Shown here: piece by piece, positions 35,157 through 43,737 of the stretch
Numbering within the stretch: the stretch's first letter is position 1
Layout of the letters: each line of letters begins with the position of its first letter
Assembly: GCF_030063355.1 (NCBI RefSeq)
Contig: NZ_JASISZ010000018.1
Coordinates: 38,956-102,955 of the forward strand
DNA: 64,000 nt
Reading direction: 5' to 3'
Source: Streptomyces sp. PH10-H1
GTDB taxonomy: Bacteria; Actinomycetota; Actinomycetes; Streptomycetales; Streptomycetaceae
The notes under the pieces: model-generated
Told to the model about the DNA's origin: nothing
Databases searched by the model: none
What the model saw: the letters and a program-made list of their open reading frames with translations, nothing else
Program-made: the position numbers and the translations under genes

Positions 35157-37091
35157 TCACCTGGTGCTCGGTGGGGTCGGCCACGGGGTCCCGTGGATGG
35201 AGGCGTCGAGGACGTCCCCCAGCCGGAGCCAGGCTGTGGGGCCTGAGTAGGAGGCGGGACTCGATGCGAAGCGTGTCCACGCCTTGTCACTGTCACCGAG
35301 CGCGTTCATGACGACGGTGGTGACGGCCTGGTGCGTAGTGCCGTAGCGGGAACTGCCGCCGACTGTGAGGGCGGTCCAGGCGGGAAGCGCACGGATCAAT
35401 TCCGGATTGGTGTCGGGCAAGGCGAGTACCTCCCGTGCCCACGCCTCGCGGTAGCCCGGGGAACCGCCCAGGCGGCGACGGAGACCTGTGGTGATGTCCA
35501 TCAGAGCGGCTTGGGGCGCCGAGTGGCGGGCCAGCACGTCAGCGAACGTGAGGTTCGGCCGGTAGGAACCTGACGCGAAGGCGATAAGCGCCTTCTCGAC
35601 CAGATCGTCGTTCCCGGCGTGCCGCGTCAGGTAATCCTCCAGCACCTCCCCGGTTGCGCCGGCGAGGTCCCGAACGGTGACGCGGTTCGGATCGCCGAGC
35701 GCAGACTTGCGGGCCGCAGCCGAAGGATCGCCGATGATGCGCACGATCGAGGCACGGGTCTCGGACAGCAGCCGCTCCTTGTTTTGGGCTGTGTAGTCAT
35801 GGGCCCGGGTGTACGGGTCCGGGCGGAAGTCCTTCAGTACGGTACGCACCTGGTCCTCCACCTCATCCGACACGATGGCCAGGTGCACCAGAGTGGCGTG
35901 AACCCAACGGAGATCGGGCTGTGTTCGGTAGGCGGTGTCGTTCTGCGGTTCCCAGAGCTTGAGGGCTTCGACGCCTGCCTCTGCAAATCGCCGGCCCAGG
36001 TCGCGCAGGAGTTCGTCGGGCGAGCTCCAGGTGTGGGGATCGCCGTAACGGTGCTTTGCGTCGGTGGGGTTGAGGATGTATCGCCAGCTTCCTTCCGCTG
36101 CGTTCTCCATCCACGAGGTGGTGGCGTGCTCGCCGTACTTTCGCAGGTTCGCCACGTCGGAGAGATAGTCCTCGAAGTGCTGGAGCCGGTCCGGCGCCAG
36201 CGCGCCGAGGTCGTCGGCGAAATGGGAACGTACCCGCTGCTCAGAGGCACTGTCCCTGAACATGCGACACATTCGTGTGAGGAGCGAGCTGTCCCGGAAG
36301 CGTGCGAGATCGTCTTTCGCGATCTCCTCCAGGAGGCTTGGCTCGACGTCCCAAGGGATGGTGCCGAGCAGGTGGCGGCGGATGATGTGGTTGGCATCGG
36401 ATTCCTCGGACCAGGCGACCAGTTGCCGGTGGCGCGCGGTGTGGGTGGACACCACCTGCTCCCACATCCGCTCCCAGGCGTTCTTTGCGGCCTTGAACGC
36501 GTTCCACCAGGCAGTGGAGTCCTCACCCTCTCCTAGGTGCGTTGGGCGGGGGAACGTCGGAAGAAGATCGAGAGCCATGGCGAAAATCACGTCGTGCACA
36601 TCCGGCTTCCGCAAGATCATTTGCGCGGCGGCCGGTTCCTGCAGCAGCTCCGGAGTCATGGGCTGACTGTGCGGCCCGCGCTGTCGCAGTTCGGCCGCGA
36701 TCCCGTCGGCAAGCGGCTTCCCGCATCCAGCCCGACCAAGACTGCCGAGCTGCGGCACCGAGCAGCGACGGAGGGTCTTCGTGCGCTGCGTGTCGGTGCA
36801 CGAAGGGTTGGACAGGGCTGCGGAGGCCAGTTCCATGGGCGCGCCCCAGTGGGGCTCAGCCGTTCGTTTGAGATCTTGGTCGATCGCAGTCTGGAGCAGC
36901 CAGTCCGGGGCGCCTTCCCTGAGCGCTCCCCCCAGCAGCGCCAACACGAGGTCATCGTGTTCGACACCCTCCGGCATGGCACGTACGTGCTCCACGGCCG
37001 CACGCGTTGGGGGCGACTCGGGCCCCGCCTCCGCGACGACGGCGCGCAGCAACTGGACAGGAAGCCCGGAACGCGGCTCCGTCGTACTCAT
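35157..37091 (-). CDS. Large hypothetical protein
   Basis: This is a 644-residue soluble protein, mostly helical, with no membrane segment, P-loop or nuclease motif that I can see. Recognisable stretches include HIIRRHLLGTIPWDVEPSLL, GSWRYILNPTDAKHRYGDPH and VREVLALP-like helices near the end. ATG 37091 (MSTTEPRSG) is chosen over GTG 37103, with GGGGG upstream. It lies 121 bases upstream of the Mrr endonuclease on the same strand and is probably co-transcribed. It could therefore be a partner or sensor for that nuclease. Confidence 0.65.
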   Translation of the reverse strand: MSTTEPRSGLPVQLLRAVVAEAGPESPPTRAAVEHVRAMPEGVEHDDLVLALLGGALREGAPDWLLQTAIDQDLKRTAEPHWGAPMELASAALSNPSCTDTQRTKTLRRCSVPQLGSLGRAGCGKPLADGIAAELRQRGPHSQPMTPELLQEPAAAQMILRKPDVHDVIFAMALDLLPTFPRPTHLGEGEDSTAWWNAFKAAKNAWERMWEQVVSTHTARHRQLVAWSEESDANHIIRRHLLGTIPWDVEPSLLEEIAKDDLARFRDSSLLTRMCRMFRDSASEQRVRSHFADDLGALAPDRLQHFEDYLSDVANLRKYGEHATTSWMENAAEGSWRYILNPTDAKHRYGDPHTWSSPDELLRDLGRRFAEAGVEALKLWEPQNDTAYRTQPDLRWVHATLVHLAIVSDEVEDQVRTVLKDFRPDPYTRAHDYTAQNKERLLSETRASIVRIIGDPSAAARKSALGDPNRVTVRDLAGATGEVLEDYLTRHAGNDDLVEKALIAFASGSYRPNLTFADVLARHSAPQAALMDITTGLRRRLGGSPGYREAWAREVLALPDTNPELIRALPAWTALTVGGSSRYGTTHQAVTTVVMNALGDSDKAWTRFASSPASYSGPTAWLRLGDVLDASIHGTPWPTPPSTR

Positions 37092-37246
37092 AGCAACCCC
37101 CACAGATATCGGACCGTATGCCCGCCATCGTGCCGGACCGTAGTGACGGTCGTGGTCGGTAACTGGAATGAGACGTACGAGTAGCGGAATGGCGAGATCC
37201 TGTTGAAGACCAGCCGGCGGCGGCCTCGACCTGGCTCAATGGAGGC

Positions 37247-38089
37247 ATGGAAAGTGGGGAGTGCTGGGCCTATCGGGCCAGGCCGAAAGAGCTGGGCGGC
37301 GCTCTGCGCCGGGTGGAGATCGTCCGGGTAGGTGCCTCGGGCAGAGCCGGGCGGGTTCACGTGCGGTTCCTGGACGGTGACGAGGCCGGACTGCAGGAGT
37401 GGGTGAGCCTCGATTCTCTGGCTGTGCTCTGGACGGACGTCGAGTCGTTCCGGGTGGATGACGCGGCCGAGCTGGCCCTGGTCGAGGTGTCGAGATGGGT
37501 TCGGGGCAGCGCCGAGTTCGAGGCGGCCCGGTTGATCTTGGGGTTCGTCCGGCCCAAGGGCCGGGTGCGTTTGCGCAAAGCGGTGGCTGACGCGGGTGTG
37601 CTGGAGCTTGGCCGCCTCGACGAGACCGCGCCGCTCGTAGGCATGGACTCCAGCGAGCTACGGGACGACCCCATGGTCTACAAAGACCGCAACGGCCTCT
37701 GCACCGCTGGCTGGCCGGTCACCGAGCGGATCGCCCGGCAGGTCGCCCAGCGCCTGGCCGAGAAGATCCTGCCGGAGGTGGACCGGCTGCAGCAGGCTCT
37801 GGATGAGGAGCGCGCCCAGTCCTCCTGGTATGGACACCGGCGCCGGGACGACCGCAAGCTCGATGCGGAGGCGGCCTCCCTGCGCACGGTGCGGGAATGG
37901 TGCGGGGAGGAGAAGGCGGAGCGCTACGACGAGCTAGTCGCCCTGCGCGCCGAGGTGCTGCGACTCGGAGAAGTGGGCGAGCGGGCGGTGAAGGCGCTCC
38001 GTGACCGGGGGCATGGTGTCATCGCCTCCACCATTGAGCGCGACCTTGGCGTCCATATCTCCAGCCTTGGTCCTGACGTGCGTCGTTGA
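37247..38089 (+). CDS. Conserved hypothetical protein
   Basis: This 280-residue protein has an N-terminal small beta-rich part (CWAYRARPKELGGALRRVEI, RVHVRFLDGDEAGLQEWVSL) resembling a Tudor/SH3-like fold. Helical segments with charged periodicity follow (ERIARQVAQRLAEKILPEVD, YDELVALRAEVLRLGEVGER). I do not recognise a family. ATG 37247 starts about 150 bases from the divergent hypothetical gene. Its 3' end overlaps the following convergent gene by 71 bases, an unusually long tail-to-tail overlap. Confidence 0.6.
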   Translation: MESGECWAYRARPKELGGALRRVEIVRVGASGRAGRVHVRFLDGDEAGLQEWVSLDSLAVLWTDVESFRVDDAAELALVEVSRWVRGSAEFEAARLILGFVRPKGRVRLRKAVADAGVLELGRLDETAPLVGMDSSELRDDPMVYKDRNGLCTAGWPVTERIARQVAQRLAEKILPEVDRLQQALDEERAQSSWYGHRRRDDRKLDAEAASLRTVREWCGEEKAERYDELVALRAEVLRLGEVGERAVKALRDRGHGVIASTIERDLGVHISSLGPDVRR

Positions 38090-39689
38090 AGCCGTCACGC
38101 GATCGCTCGGGCTCGGGCTCCGGCTTGGGTGGTGCGGGCTTCGCCGAGGGCTTCACCTTCTCCGGGCGTTGCGGGTGCCAGCCGTCGAGGAACGGCCGCA
38201 TCTCGTCTCCGGTCGGCTTCGCGTGGAAGTTGCGGGCGCCGAGGCCCCTCCTGCTCAGGGTGGGGTCGAGCCGGTCGGCCTCCGCTTTGCCCCAAGCCGA
38301 CCACTCCCGCAGCCTCTCGGCCTCGACGTGGTCGCCGGTCTGCGCGGCGGCGGCGTCCAGGGCGGTACAGAAGACCCGGATCTCCCCGGCGGCTCGCCAG
38401 TCCTCCAGGGCTGTCCCGAAGTGTTCGGCCCGATTGGCATCCACTGCCTTGATTGAAGCCACGCCGACTGCGGCCTCCCACTCCTGCTGAGCGCGCTCCC
38501 GCTGCTCGGCCTCCAACTGACGACGCTCAGCTGCCTGCCGCTCCCGCTCCTCCTGCTGCCGGCGCTGTTCCGTTTCACGCCCGAGCCGGGCCCGCTCCTG
38601 TTCCGCTTCACGCTCAAGGCGAGCCCGCTCCTGTTCCTCGGCACGGACCTTCAGCGCCCGAAGTACCGAACCGACCTGGTCCTCAAGCGGCTTCTTGGCG
38701 GTGTCGCCCCACTCCTTCTTCCAGCCGTAGTTGTAACCCTGCTGTTGAGCGAGCTGCAGTTCCAGCTCGCCGGAGGGCTCGAACCGATGCGCCGGGGTGA
38801 CCCTCTGCCAGTCATATGTGCGGCGGTCCCCCTTCTTGGGCACGTACCGGACCTGCTTCTGCCGCTCCTTGAAGCCGATCTCGTATGTCCTGCCGTGGAC
38901 CGTGAGCAGTGGCCTCGGCTGCTTGCGCTTCTTGGAGACCGCCATTTCCCCGTGGAGAGGAAGTACCTGCTCGGCGAGGAGGCGAAGCAGGGACAGCACT
39001 CGGGGAAGCACCTCGTCGGAGACCTCGAAAGCGCTGTGGTCCGTGGTCACGGCGGCGATGACGTCGTCCACGTCGGTGATCACCCGGCTGCGGGCCAGCC
39101 GGATCCGGTTCCACTCCGTGTCGTCCTCGCCGGTCACCCGGAGCAGCCCCAGGAAGAAATCCCCCTTGGCCCGTCCGCTGTACTTCAGGTGGTATCCGGC
39201 AGGCGCACACTGACGTGCCGCGTCGAAAGCCCTGCGGTATCGGGCCCGCACCGCCTCGTCCGGATCAGGGATACGCAGGAAGCGCCCGGCCTGCTGCACC
39301 TCCGCGATCAGAGCCGGCCCAACGGCTACCGGAGAAGGCCGTGGCGTTTTGGCGACGCTCCGCGCAGAGGGCTTCCGCTGAGCGGCGGCCGTCGGCTCGG
39401 GGCGATCCGATTCCGGCTGCCCAGGCTCGGGGTTCGCCGGCCGGGACTTCCGTGGTGCCGGCTCAGGCCGGTCCGGGTGATGCCCGTGCTGGAGGTAGAA
39501 GCGCCCGGCATCGGTGATCTCCGCCCGCCACTTCCCGCCCTCCTTGGGCATGACGATATGCCCGCGCTCCTTGAGGGCCTTGGCGGTGACGGCAAGTTCA
39601 GGGGTGTCTGATGTGACGGGGTCGACACTCTCCCCGATTCGGGTGAGGAGGACGAGTTGGCGATCGTTGAGCGGTGACCAACGGTGCAT
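38019..39689 (-). CDS. Hypothetical coiled-coil protein
   Basis: This 556-residue protein starts with a winged-helix-like region (PLNDRQLVLLTRIGES, AVTAKALKERGHIV, WRAEITDAGRFYLQHG). A Pro-rich linker and a central domain (FLRIPDPDEAVRARYRRAFD, HLKYSGRAKGDFFLGL) follow. A coiled coil of about 80 residues rich in Glu, Arg and Gln (EQERARLEREAEQERARLG) precedes a C-terminal Pro/Lys tail. I do not know its function. Genes of this kind occur near integrase/tRNA junctions in Streptomyces. It is the last gene before the tRNA-Pro attachment region and reads away from it. Confidence 0.65.
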   Translation of the reverse strand: MHRWSPLNDRQLVLLTRIGESVDPVTSDTPELAVTAKALKERGHIVMPKEGGKWRAEITDAGRFYLQHGHHPDRPEPAPRKSRPANPEPGQPESDRPEPTAAAQRKPSARSVAKTPRPSPVAVGPALIAEVQQAGRFLRIPDPDEAVRARYRRAFDAARQCAPAGYHLKYSGRAKGDFFLGLLRVTGEDDTEWNRIRLARSRVITDVDDVIAAVTTDHSAFEVSDEVLPRVLSLLRLLAEQVLPLHGEMAVSKKRKQPRPLLTVHGRTYEIGFKERQKQVRYVPKKGDRRTYDWQRVTPAHRFEPSGELELQLAQQQGYNYGWKKEWGDTAKKPLEDQVGSVLRALKVRAEEQERARLEREAEQERARLGRETEQRRQQEERERQAAERRQLEAEQRERAQQEWEAAVGVASIKAVDANRAEHFGTALEDWRAAGEIRVFCTALDAAAAQTGDHVEAERLREWSAWGKAEADRLDPTLSRRGLGARNFHAKPTGDEMRPFLDGWHPQRPEKVKPSAKPAPPKPEPEPERSRDGFNDARQDQGWRYGRQGRAQWWRR

Positions 39690-39759
39690 GTGATGGTCGT
39701 ACCGTCAGAGCTCATGCCGACACAAGCTGTGCGGTGAGCTCTGCCCGTCGGTCGCCCCC

Positions 39760-39799
39760 TGGGAGCCGGATTCCGAAAACGGCTCCCAAACGGCTCCCA
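39760..39799. repeat. CGGCTCCCA repeats, candidate integrase arm sites
   Basis: One inverted copy (TGGGAGCCG at 39760-39768) and two direct copies 11 bases apart (39780-39788 and 39791-39799) lie 70-110 bases from the tRNA-Pro 3' end, on the side where the island lies. Evenly spaced short repeats at this position are typical of arm-type sites for tyrosine integrases. Confidence 0.5.
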
Positions 39800-39819
39800 A
39801 GATCCCCCGGAAACGAGAC

Positions 39820-39852
39820 AGGGCCTAGATTCTCAGTGAGAATCTAGGCCCT
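39820..39852 (-). terminator. Perfect 16-bp stem hairpin downstream of tRNA-Pro
   Basis: AGGGCCTAGATTCTCA at 39820-39835 pairs completely with 39837-39852 around a single central base. It lies 18 bases beyond the tRNA 3' end in the direction of its transcription, so it probably ends the tRNA transcript. Confidence 0.65.
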
Positions 39853-39869
39853 GACCTGCTGCTATACCG

Positions 39870-39943
39870 TCGGGGTGGCGGGATTTGAACCCACGGCCTC
39901 TTCGTCCCGAACGAAGCGCGCTACCACGCTGCGCCACACCCCG
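39870..39943 (-). tRNA. tRNA-Pro (anticodon CGG)
   Basis: The acceptor stem CGGGGTG (5' end at 39943) pairs with CACCCCG near the 3' end. The anticodon stem CTTCG/CGAAG encloses the loop TTCGGGA, giving anticodon CGG. The T arm is GTGGG TTCAAAT CCCGC. CCA is not encoded. Its 3' end faces the accessory region. tRNA-Pro is the known target of pSAM2, so this gene is a plausible attB/attR for the neighbouring integrase. Confidence 0.95.
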
Positions 39944-39955
39944 GTGCAACGAGAT

Positions 39956-40651
39956 TCACTTTAGCGGACGGGGCGCCGGAGACGAAATCCGGTTTTCCTG
40001 GGTGGGGAGGCGGGGGCGGGCGCGGTCGAGGGTGATGAGGAGGAGGGAGAGGGCGGAGAAGACGAGGGCGAGGACGAGGGCGTTGCGCAGGACACCGGGG
40101 TAGCCGTGGAGGTCGACGTCGAGGAAGGGGTAGGGGTAGCGGCCCGGGGGGTCGATGAGGGCGCCGCGCACGAGGGCGAAGGCGGCGTACGCGAGGGGGA
40201 GGGCGAGCCACTGGTAGGTGTAGCGCCAGTGGAAGAGGGCGGGGGTGGTGAGGAGGAGCCAGTCGAGGGTGACTGTGACCGGGGTCACGGTGTGGAGCAG
40301 CTGGTTGGACAGCACCAGGTCGCCGGTGCGCTGGGCGAGGTGCTCCGCCTCGGAGAAGCCGCTGGACTCGTTGGCCAGGACCAGGTGGTAGACGAGGCCG
40401 GTGATCACGATGCAGAGCAGGACCGCGCCCGTGATGCGAGGGGACAGCGGGTGGCGGCCGGTCCAGTTGCGGTGGGCGGACCAGGCGAAGGTGATCGCGA
40501 TGGCGGCGTTCGTCAGGATCGTGAAGTAGGTGAAGACGCGCAGCGGATCGGTGTGCGCGCACTCGATGGTGATGCCGGTGACGGCGGCCGCGGCGATCAG
40601 CGCGCGGTAGGCGGCGACGTACGGACGGCGGATCGCTGCTTCGAACATCAC
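39956..40651 (-). CDS. Pr6Pr family integral membrane protein
   Basis: This 231-residue protein has six hydrophobic helices (for instance [69 protein letters not shown]). The FTxLTN and [16 protein letters not shown] blocks are characteristic of the Pr6Pr/FAR-17a-like family. The function is not established. It starts at ATG 40651, almost touching the metallophosphoesterase gene, whose stop is at 40653, and is probably the last gene of that leftward operon. It is the first gene on the core side of the tRNA. Confidence 0.75.
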   Translation of the reverse strand: MMFEAAIRRPYVAAYRALIAAAAVTGITIECAHTDPLRVFTYFTILTNAAIAITFAWSAHRNWTGRHPLSPRITGAVLLCIVITGLVYHLVLANESSGFSEAEHLAQRTGDLVLSNQLLHTVTPVTVTLDWLLLTTPALFHWRYTYQWLALPLAYAAFALVRGALIDPPGRYPYPFLDVDLHGYPGVLRNALVLALVFSALSLLLITLDRARPRLPTQENRISSPAPRPLK

Positions 40652-40652
40652 C

Positions 40653-41603
40653 TCACCGTACGGGGCGGCCGGCTTTCCGTGCGCTCAGCGTCAGCAGTGT
40701 CGCCTCGGGGGGGCAGGCGAAGCGGATCGGCGTGTACCGGTTGGCGCCGCAGCCGGCGGAGACATGGAGGTAGGAGCGGTGGCCGCCGGAGGTATGGCTG
40801 GACAGGCCCTTGACGCGGTCGGTGTCCAGGTCGCAGTTGGTGACGAGGGCGCCGTAGAAGGGGATGCAGAGCTGGCCGCCGTGGGTGTGGCCGGCGAGGA
40901 TCAGCGGGTAGCGGTCGGCGGCGAAGGAGTCGAGGACCCGCAGGTACGGAGCGTGGACGATGGCGAGGTTGAGGTCCGCGTCGGGGTCGGGGCCGCCGGC
41001 GACGGCCTCGTAACGGTCGCGCTTGATGTGCGGGTCGTCCAGGCCGGTGAGGGCGATCTCGATGCCGTCGTCGAGCTTGAGGCGGCCGCGGCTGTTGCTG
41101 AGGCCGGCCCAGCCGGCGGCGTCGAAGGCGTCGCGCAGATCGCCCCAGGGGTTGCGGATCACATTGTTGACGGGCTCGGACTTGCCGTTGAGGCCGTGCT
41201 GGCTGCGGGACTTCTCCAGGAGGTAGCGGCCTGGATTGCGGAACCTGGGGCCGTAGTAGTCGTTCGAACCGAAGACGTACGCGCCGGGGAACCGCATCAG
41301 CGGGCCGAGGGCGTCGAGCACCTCCGGTACGCCTTCCGGGTCGGAGAGGTTGTCGCCGGTGTTGACGACGAGGTCCGGGCGCAGGCCCGCCAGGGACTGC
41401 AGCCAGCGGCGCTTCTTGTTCTGGCCGCAGACCATGTGGATGTCGGAGACCTGGAGGATCCGGATCGGCCGCATTCCGGCCGGCAGTACCGGGACCTCGA
41501 CGCGGCGCAGCCGGAAGGACCGCGTTTCGATTCCGGCGGCATAGGCCACGCAGGCCGCACCGACTGCCGTTACGCCGAGGGGAAGTCCGTATCGCGCTCG
41601 CAT
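40653..41603 (-). CDS. Metallophosphoesterase with N-terminal membrane anchor
   Basis: This 316-residue protein starts with a hydrophobic segment (LPLGVTAVGAACVAYAAGI), suggesting a membrane-anchored or exported enzyme. It carries the calcineurin-type motifs in order: VSDIHMV, NTGDNL, GSNDYY (in place of GNHD/E) and AGHTHGGQ. Close relatives are YkuE/YaeI-like phosphoesterases acting on lipid or nucleotide phosphates. The start ATG 41603 overlaps the upstream ATP-grasp gene by 34 bases. The Asn-Asp pair in place of Asn-His is a real deviation in motif III. Confidence 0.82.
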   Translation of the reverse strand: MRARYGLPLGVTAVGAACVAYAAGIETRSFRLRRVEVPVLPAGMRPIRILQVSDIHMVCGQNKKRRWLQSLAGLRPDLVVNTGDNLSDPEGVPEVLDALGPLMRFPGAYVFGSNDYYGPRFRNPGRYLLEKSRSQHGLNGKSEPVNNVIRNPWGDLRDAFDAAGWAGLSNSRGRLKLDDGIEIALTGLDDPHIKRDRYEAVAGGPDPDADLNLAIVHAPYLRVLDSFAADRYPLILAGHTHGGQLCIPFYGALVTNCDLDTDRVKGLSSHTSGGHRSYLHVSAGCGANRYTPIRFACPPEATLLTLSARKAGRPVR

Positions 41604-42463
41604 GTGTCCATCGTCGCAGATGAGATGAGGGCCGCCAGAGCCCGCGGCGCTCCGCTGCCGCCGCGGAAGCCGGGAAAGGCGTTGATATCGACGATGAGGG
41701 GCGTCCCGGTTCGGTCGGCGATGACGTCCACGCCGTAGATGTCGAGGGCGAAGACCTTGCCCGCCTGCAGTGCGAGGTCATGGGCTCCGCGGGGTGGTGC
41801 GGGCGCACCGATGGGGGTTCCGGGATTTCCTGAGGTGCCGAAGGTGCCGGGAGATCCCAGGGTTCCCGGGGTTCCCCGGTTTCCCAGGGGCGACGGGCGC
41901 AGGCCCGTGAAGACCTGGCCCGCGATCACCCAGAGTTTGTGGTCCCAGCCGTCGCCCGGCGTGAAGTCCTGGACGACGACCTGCTCGTCCGGCCACTGGC
42001 GGGCGAGGGCCCGCAGCCCGGCGGGGTCGTCGATCCGGGTGACGAGGTCGCCGCGCCGGTTGTCGCGGCTCTTGACGATGAACGGGTACCCGGACGGGGG
42101 AGGCGCGGGGATACGTGACAGGCGTGCATCGGTCCGGGTGACCGGGAACGGGAGGCCCGCGGCCAGTGCCGTCTCCGCCATCCGTACCCGGTCCTGGCAC
42201 AGTTCGGTCGACGCGGCCGAGTTGAGGACGCGCGCGCCGCGCCGCTCGAGGGCGCGGGCGAGCCGGATCGCGCGCGGCGTGTGGGACTTGAGGAGGTAGA
42301 CATCGGCGAGCGCGTCGGGTGCCGGCTCGGCGGCGAAGGCCGGGTCCTTGAATTCCACCAGGGACGTCTGATGATGATCCGTCAGCAGGCGTGCGGTGGC
42401 GGCCAGTAGCGGATGGTCCGGCTTGTCCGTCAGAAAGCAGACCCGCCTCGTACCGGCCCTCAT
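41570..42463 (-). CDS. RimK-like ATP-grasp ligase with collagen-like insert
   Basis: This 297-residue ATP-grasp protein has the nucleotide-binding block GYPFIVKSRDNRRGD and metal-binding residues near its C-terminus (LIVDINAFPGFRG). The family joins a carboxylate to an amine via an acyl-phosphate. A low-complexity insertion of about 25 residues made of Gly-Thr-Pro, Gly-Ser-Pro and similar triplets (near 201-225) interrupts the central domain and is encoded by imperfect 9-bp DNA repeats. The start codon overlaps the stop of the next ATP-grasp gene upstream (ATGA at 42460-42463). The two ligases are clearly a translationally coupled pair; substrates are unknown. Confidence 0.78.
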   Translation of the reverse strand: MRAGTRRVCFLTDKPDHPLLAATARLLTDHHQTSLVEFKDPAFAAEPAPDALADVYLLKSHTPRAIRLARALERRGARVLNSAASTELCQDRVRMAETALAAGLPFPVTRTDARLSRIPAPPPSGYPFIVKSRDNRRGDLVTRIDDPAGLRALARQWPDEQVVVQDFTPGDGWDHKLWVIAGQVFTGLRPSPLGNRGTPGTLGSPGTFGTSGNPGTPIGAPAPPRGAHDLALQAGKVFALDIYGVDVIADRTGTPLIVDINAFPGFRGGSGAPRALAALISSATMDTCERDTDFPSA

Positions 42464-43386
42464 GCGCCGGCCTGCACGGGTACGAAGGCCCCCGCCGAAG
42501 CCGGACTTCCAACGCTGCTGCTGCTACCGCGACCGCTACCGATGCGAGTGCTACCGATGCCGGTGCTGCCGCTGCCGGTACGGACCAGGTCGAGGACGGC
42601 CCGCGCCACCCGTGCGACGGCGTCGGGGACCTTGCGGAAGCTCGGGAAGTCGTTGATGTCGACGACGACCGGGCCGTCGGGCCCCAGCAGCACGTCGAGC
42701 CCGTACAGGTCCAGGCCGAAGACGGCACCGATCTCGGCGGCGAGATGCGCCACCTCCCGCGGCAGCGGCACGAGCCGCTCGTCCACGGCGAGCTCCGGGC
42801 GCAGCGGCGAGGCCCGTTCGGTCGCGTACGCCTCGCCGCCGATGCAGTACACCTTCAGATCCGTCCCGGAGTTCGGTACGTACGGCTGGGCGATGAGCAG
42901 CCCCCCGTCCTCGGGGCCGGGACCGGTGAGCTGGTGGGGCGTGCGGACCAGCCGTACGTCCCGCCCCGAGCTGCCCGCCGCGGGCTTCACGACGAGCGGG
43001 AACCGGTCCGCGGGTATCTCGGCGAACAGTTCGGGGCGGGCCGCCGCGTACGTCACCGGTACCGGCAGGCCGTGCTGCTGCGCGATGAGTGCCGTGAGCG
43101 CCTTGTCGCGCACCGTCCTGATCGCCCGCGCGTCATTGACCGTGGTCAGGCCGAGGGCCGCCGCGCCTTCGAGCAGGGTCAGGCCGGGGCCGCCGGAGAC
43201 CGTCTTGAGCACCCAGGCGTCGTGCGCCCCCGCCTGCACCGTCTCGGAGAGCTCGGAGAGCTGGATGAGGGAACCGCCGGGACGGATGACGTCCACCTGG
43301 TGCCCCCAGGCGGCCAGTTGGCCGACTACGTCGAGCGGCATGCCGTCATGACGGTAGTGCTCCTCGACGAGGAAACAGAGCCTCAT
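42460..43386 (-). CDS. ATP-grasp ligase, partner of adjacent ligase
   Basis: This 308-residue protein has ATP-grasp motifs RFPLVVKPAAGSSGRDVRLV, LDLYGLDVLLGPDGPVVVDI and NDFPSF. The N-terminus (MRLCFLVEEHYRHDGMPLDV) is a Rossmann-like pre-ATP-grasp domain. The last ~35 residues are a Gly/Ser/Thr-rich repeat tail (GSGSTGIGSTRIGSGRGSS). ATG 43386 follows AAGGGAAACC. The frame is open much further upstream, but that region is intergenic in character. It is the first gene of the leftward operon ligase-ligase-phosphoesterase-Pr6Pr, which may make and release a modified peptide or amide. Confidence 0.78.
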   Translation of the reverse strand: MRLCFLVEEHYRHDGMPLDVVGQLAAWGHQVDVIRPGGSLIQLSELSETVQAGAHDAWVLKTVSGGPGLTLLEGAAALGLTTVNDARAIRTVRDKALTALIAQQHGLPVPVTYAAARPELFAEIPADRFPLVVKPAAGSSGRDVRLVRTPHQLTGPGPEDGGLLIAQPYVPNSGTDLKVYCIGGEAYATERASPLRPELAVDERLVPLPREVAHLAAEIGAVFGLDLYGLDVLLGPDGPVVVDINDFPSFRKVPDAVARVARAVLDLVRTGSGSTGIGSTRIGSGRGSSSSVGSPASAGAFVPVQAGA

Positions 43387-43737
43387 CTGGTTTCCCTTGC
43401 CCCCCGGACGTCCGCCGACCCGTCCGGCAGAGCTGTGACGGATCAGAATGCCATGCGGGGCTTGGAGGACCGGCGTGAGGGACGGTCCGGGACAGCTCCG
43501 GGACCAATCCGGGGCAGGGACGGTACGTGGCACCGTTCCCGGAATGGTTCGGATCGCGTAGCGGAACGGGGAACGGTTCGCGCGCCGGTTCGCGCGGCGG
43601 ATCGCCGAAAGCGGCGCGGAGCCTGGCACGTACGTGGCGGGGAGCCCGCGCCGAACGCAGCGCCGAACGCACCGCGAACCTGGCGCCGAACCGTTAATGG
43701 GCGGCAGCACCGCCGTGCGGGTGCGAGACTCGACCGT
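43387..43737. other. Divergent intergenic region
   Basis: This ~350-base region separates the leftward ATP-grasp operon from rightward yqeY. It contains many degenerate copies of GAACGG and GCCGAACG-type words near 43560-43690, but no clean palindrome or gene. Promoters for both directions must lie here; I could not assign boxes with confidence. Confidence 0.45.

Noticed and set aside
42391..43737. The open frame extending yqeY upstream by about 450 codons
   Set aside because: Family length is about 150 residues, and the extension runs antisense through the ATP-grasp gene.
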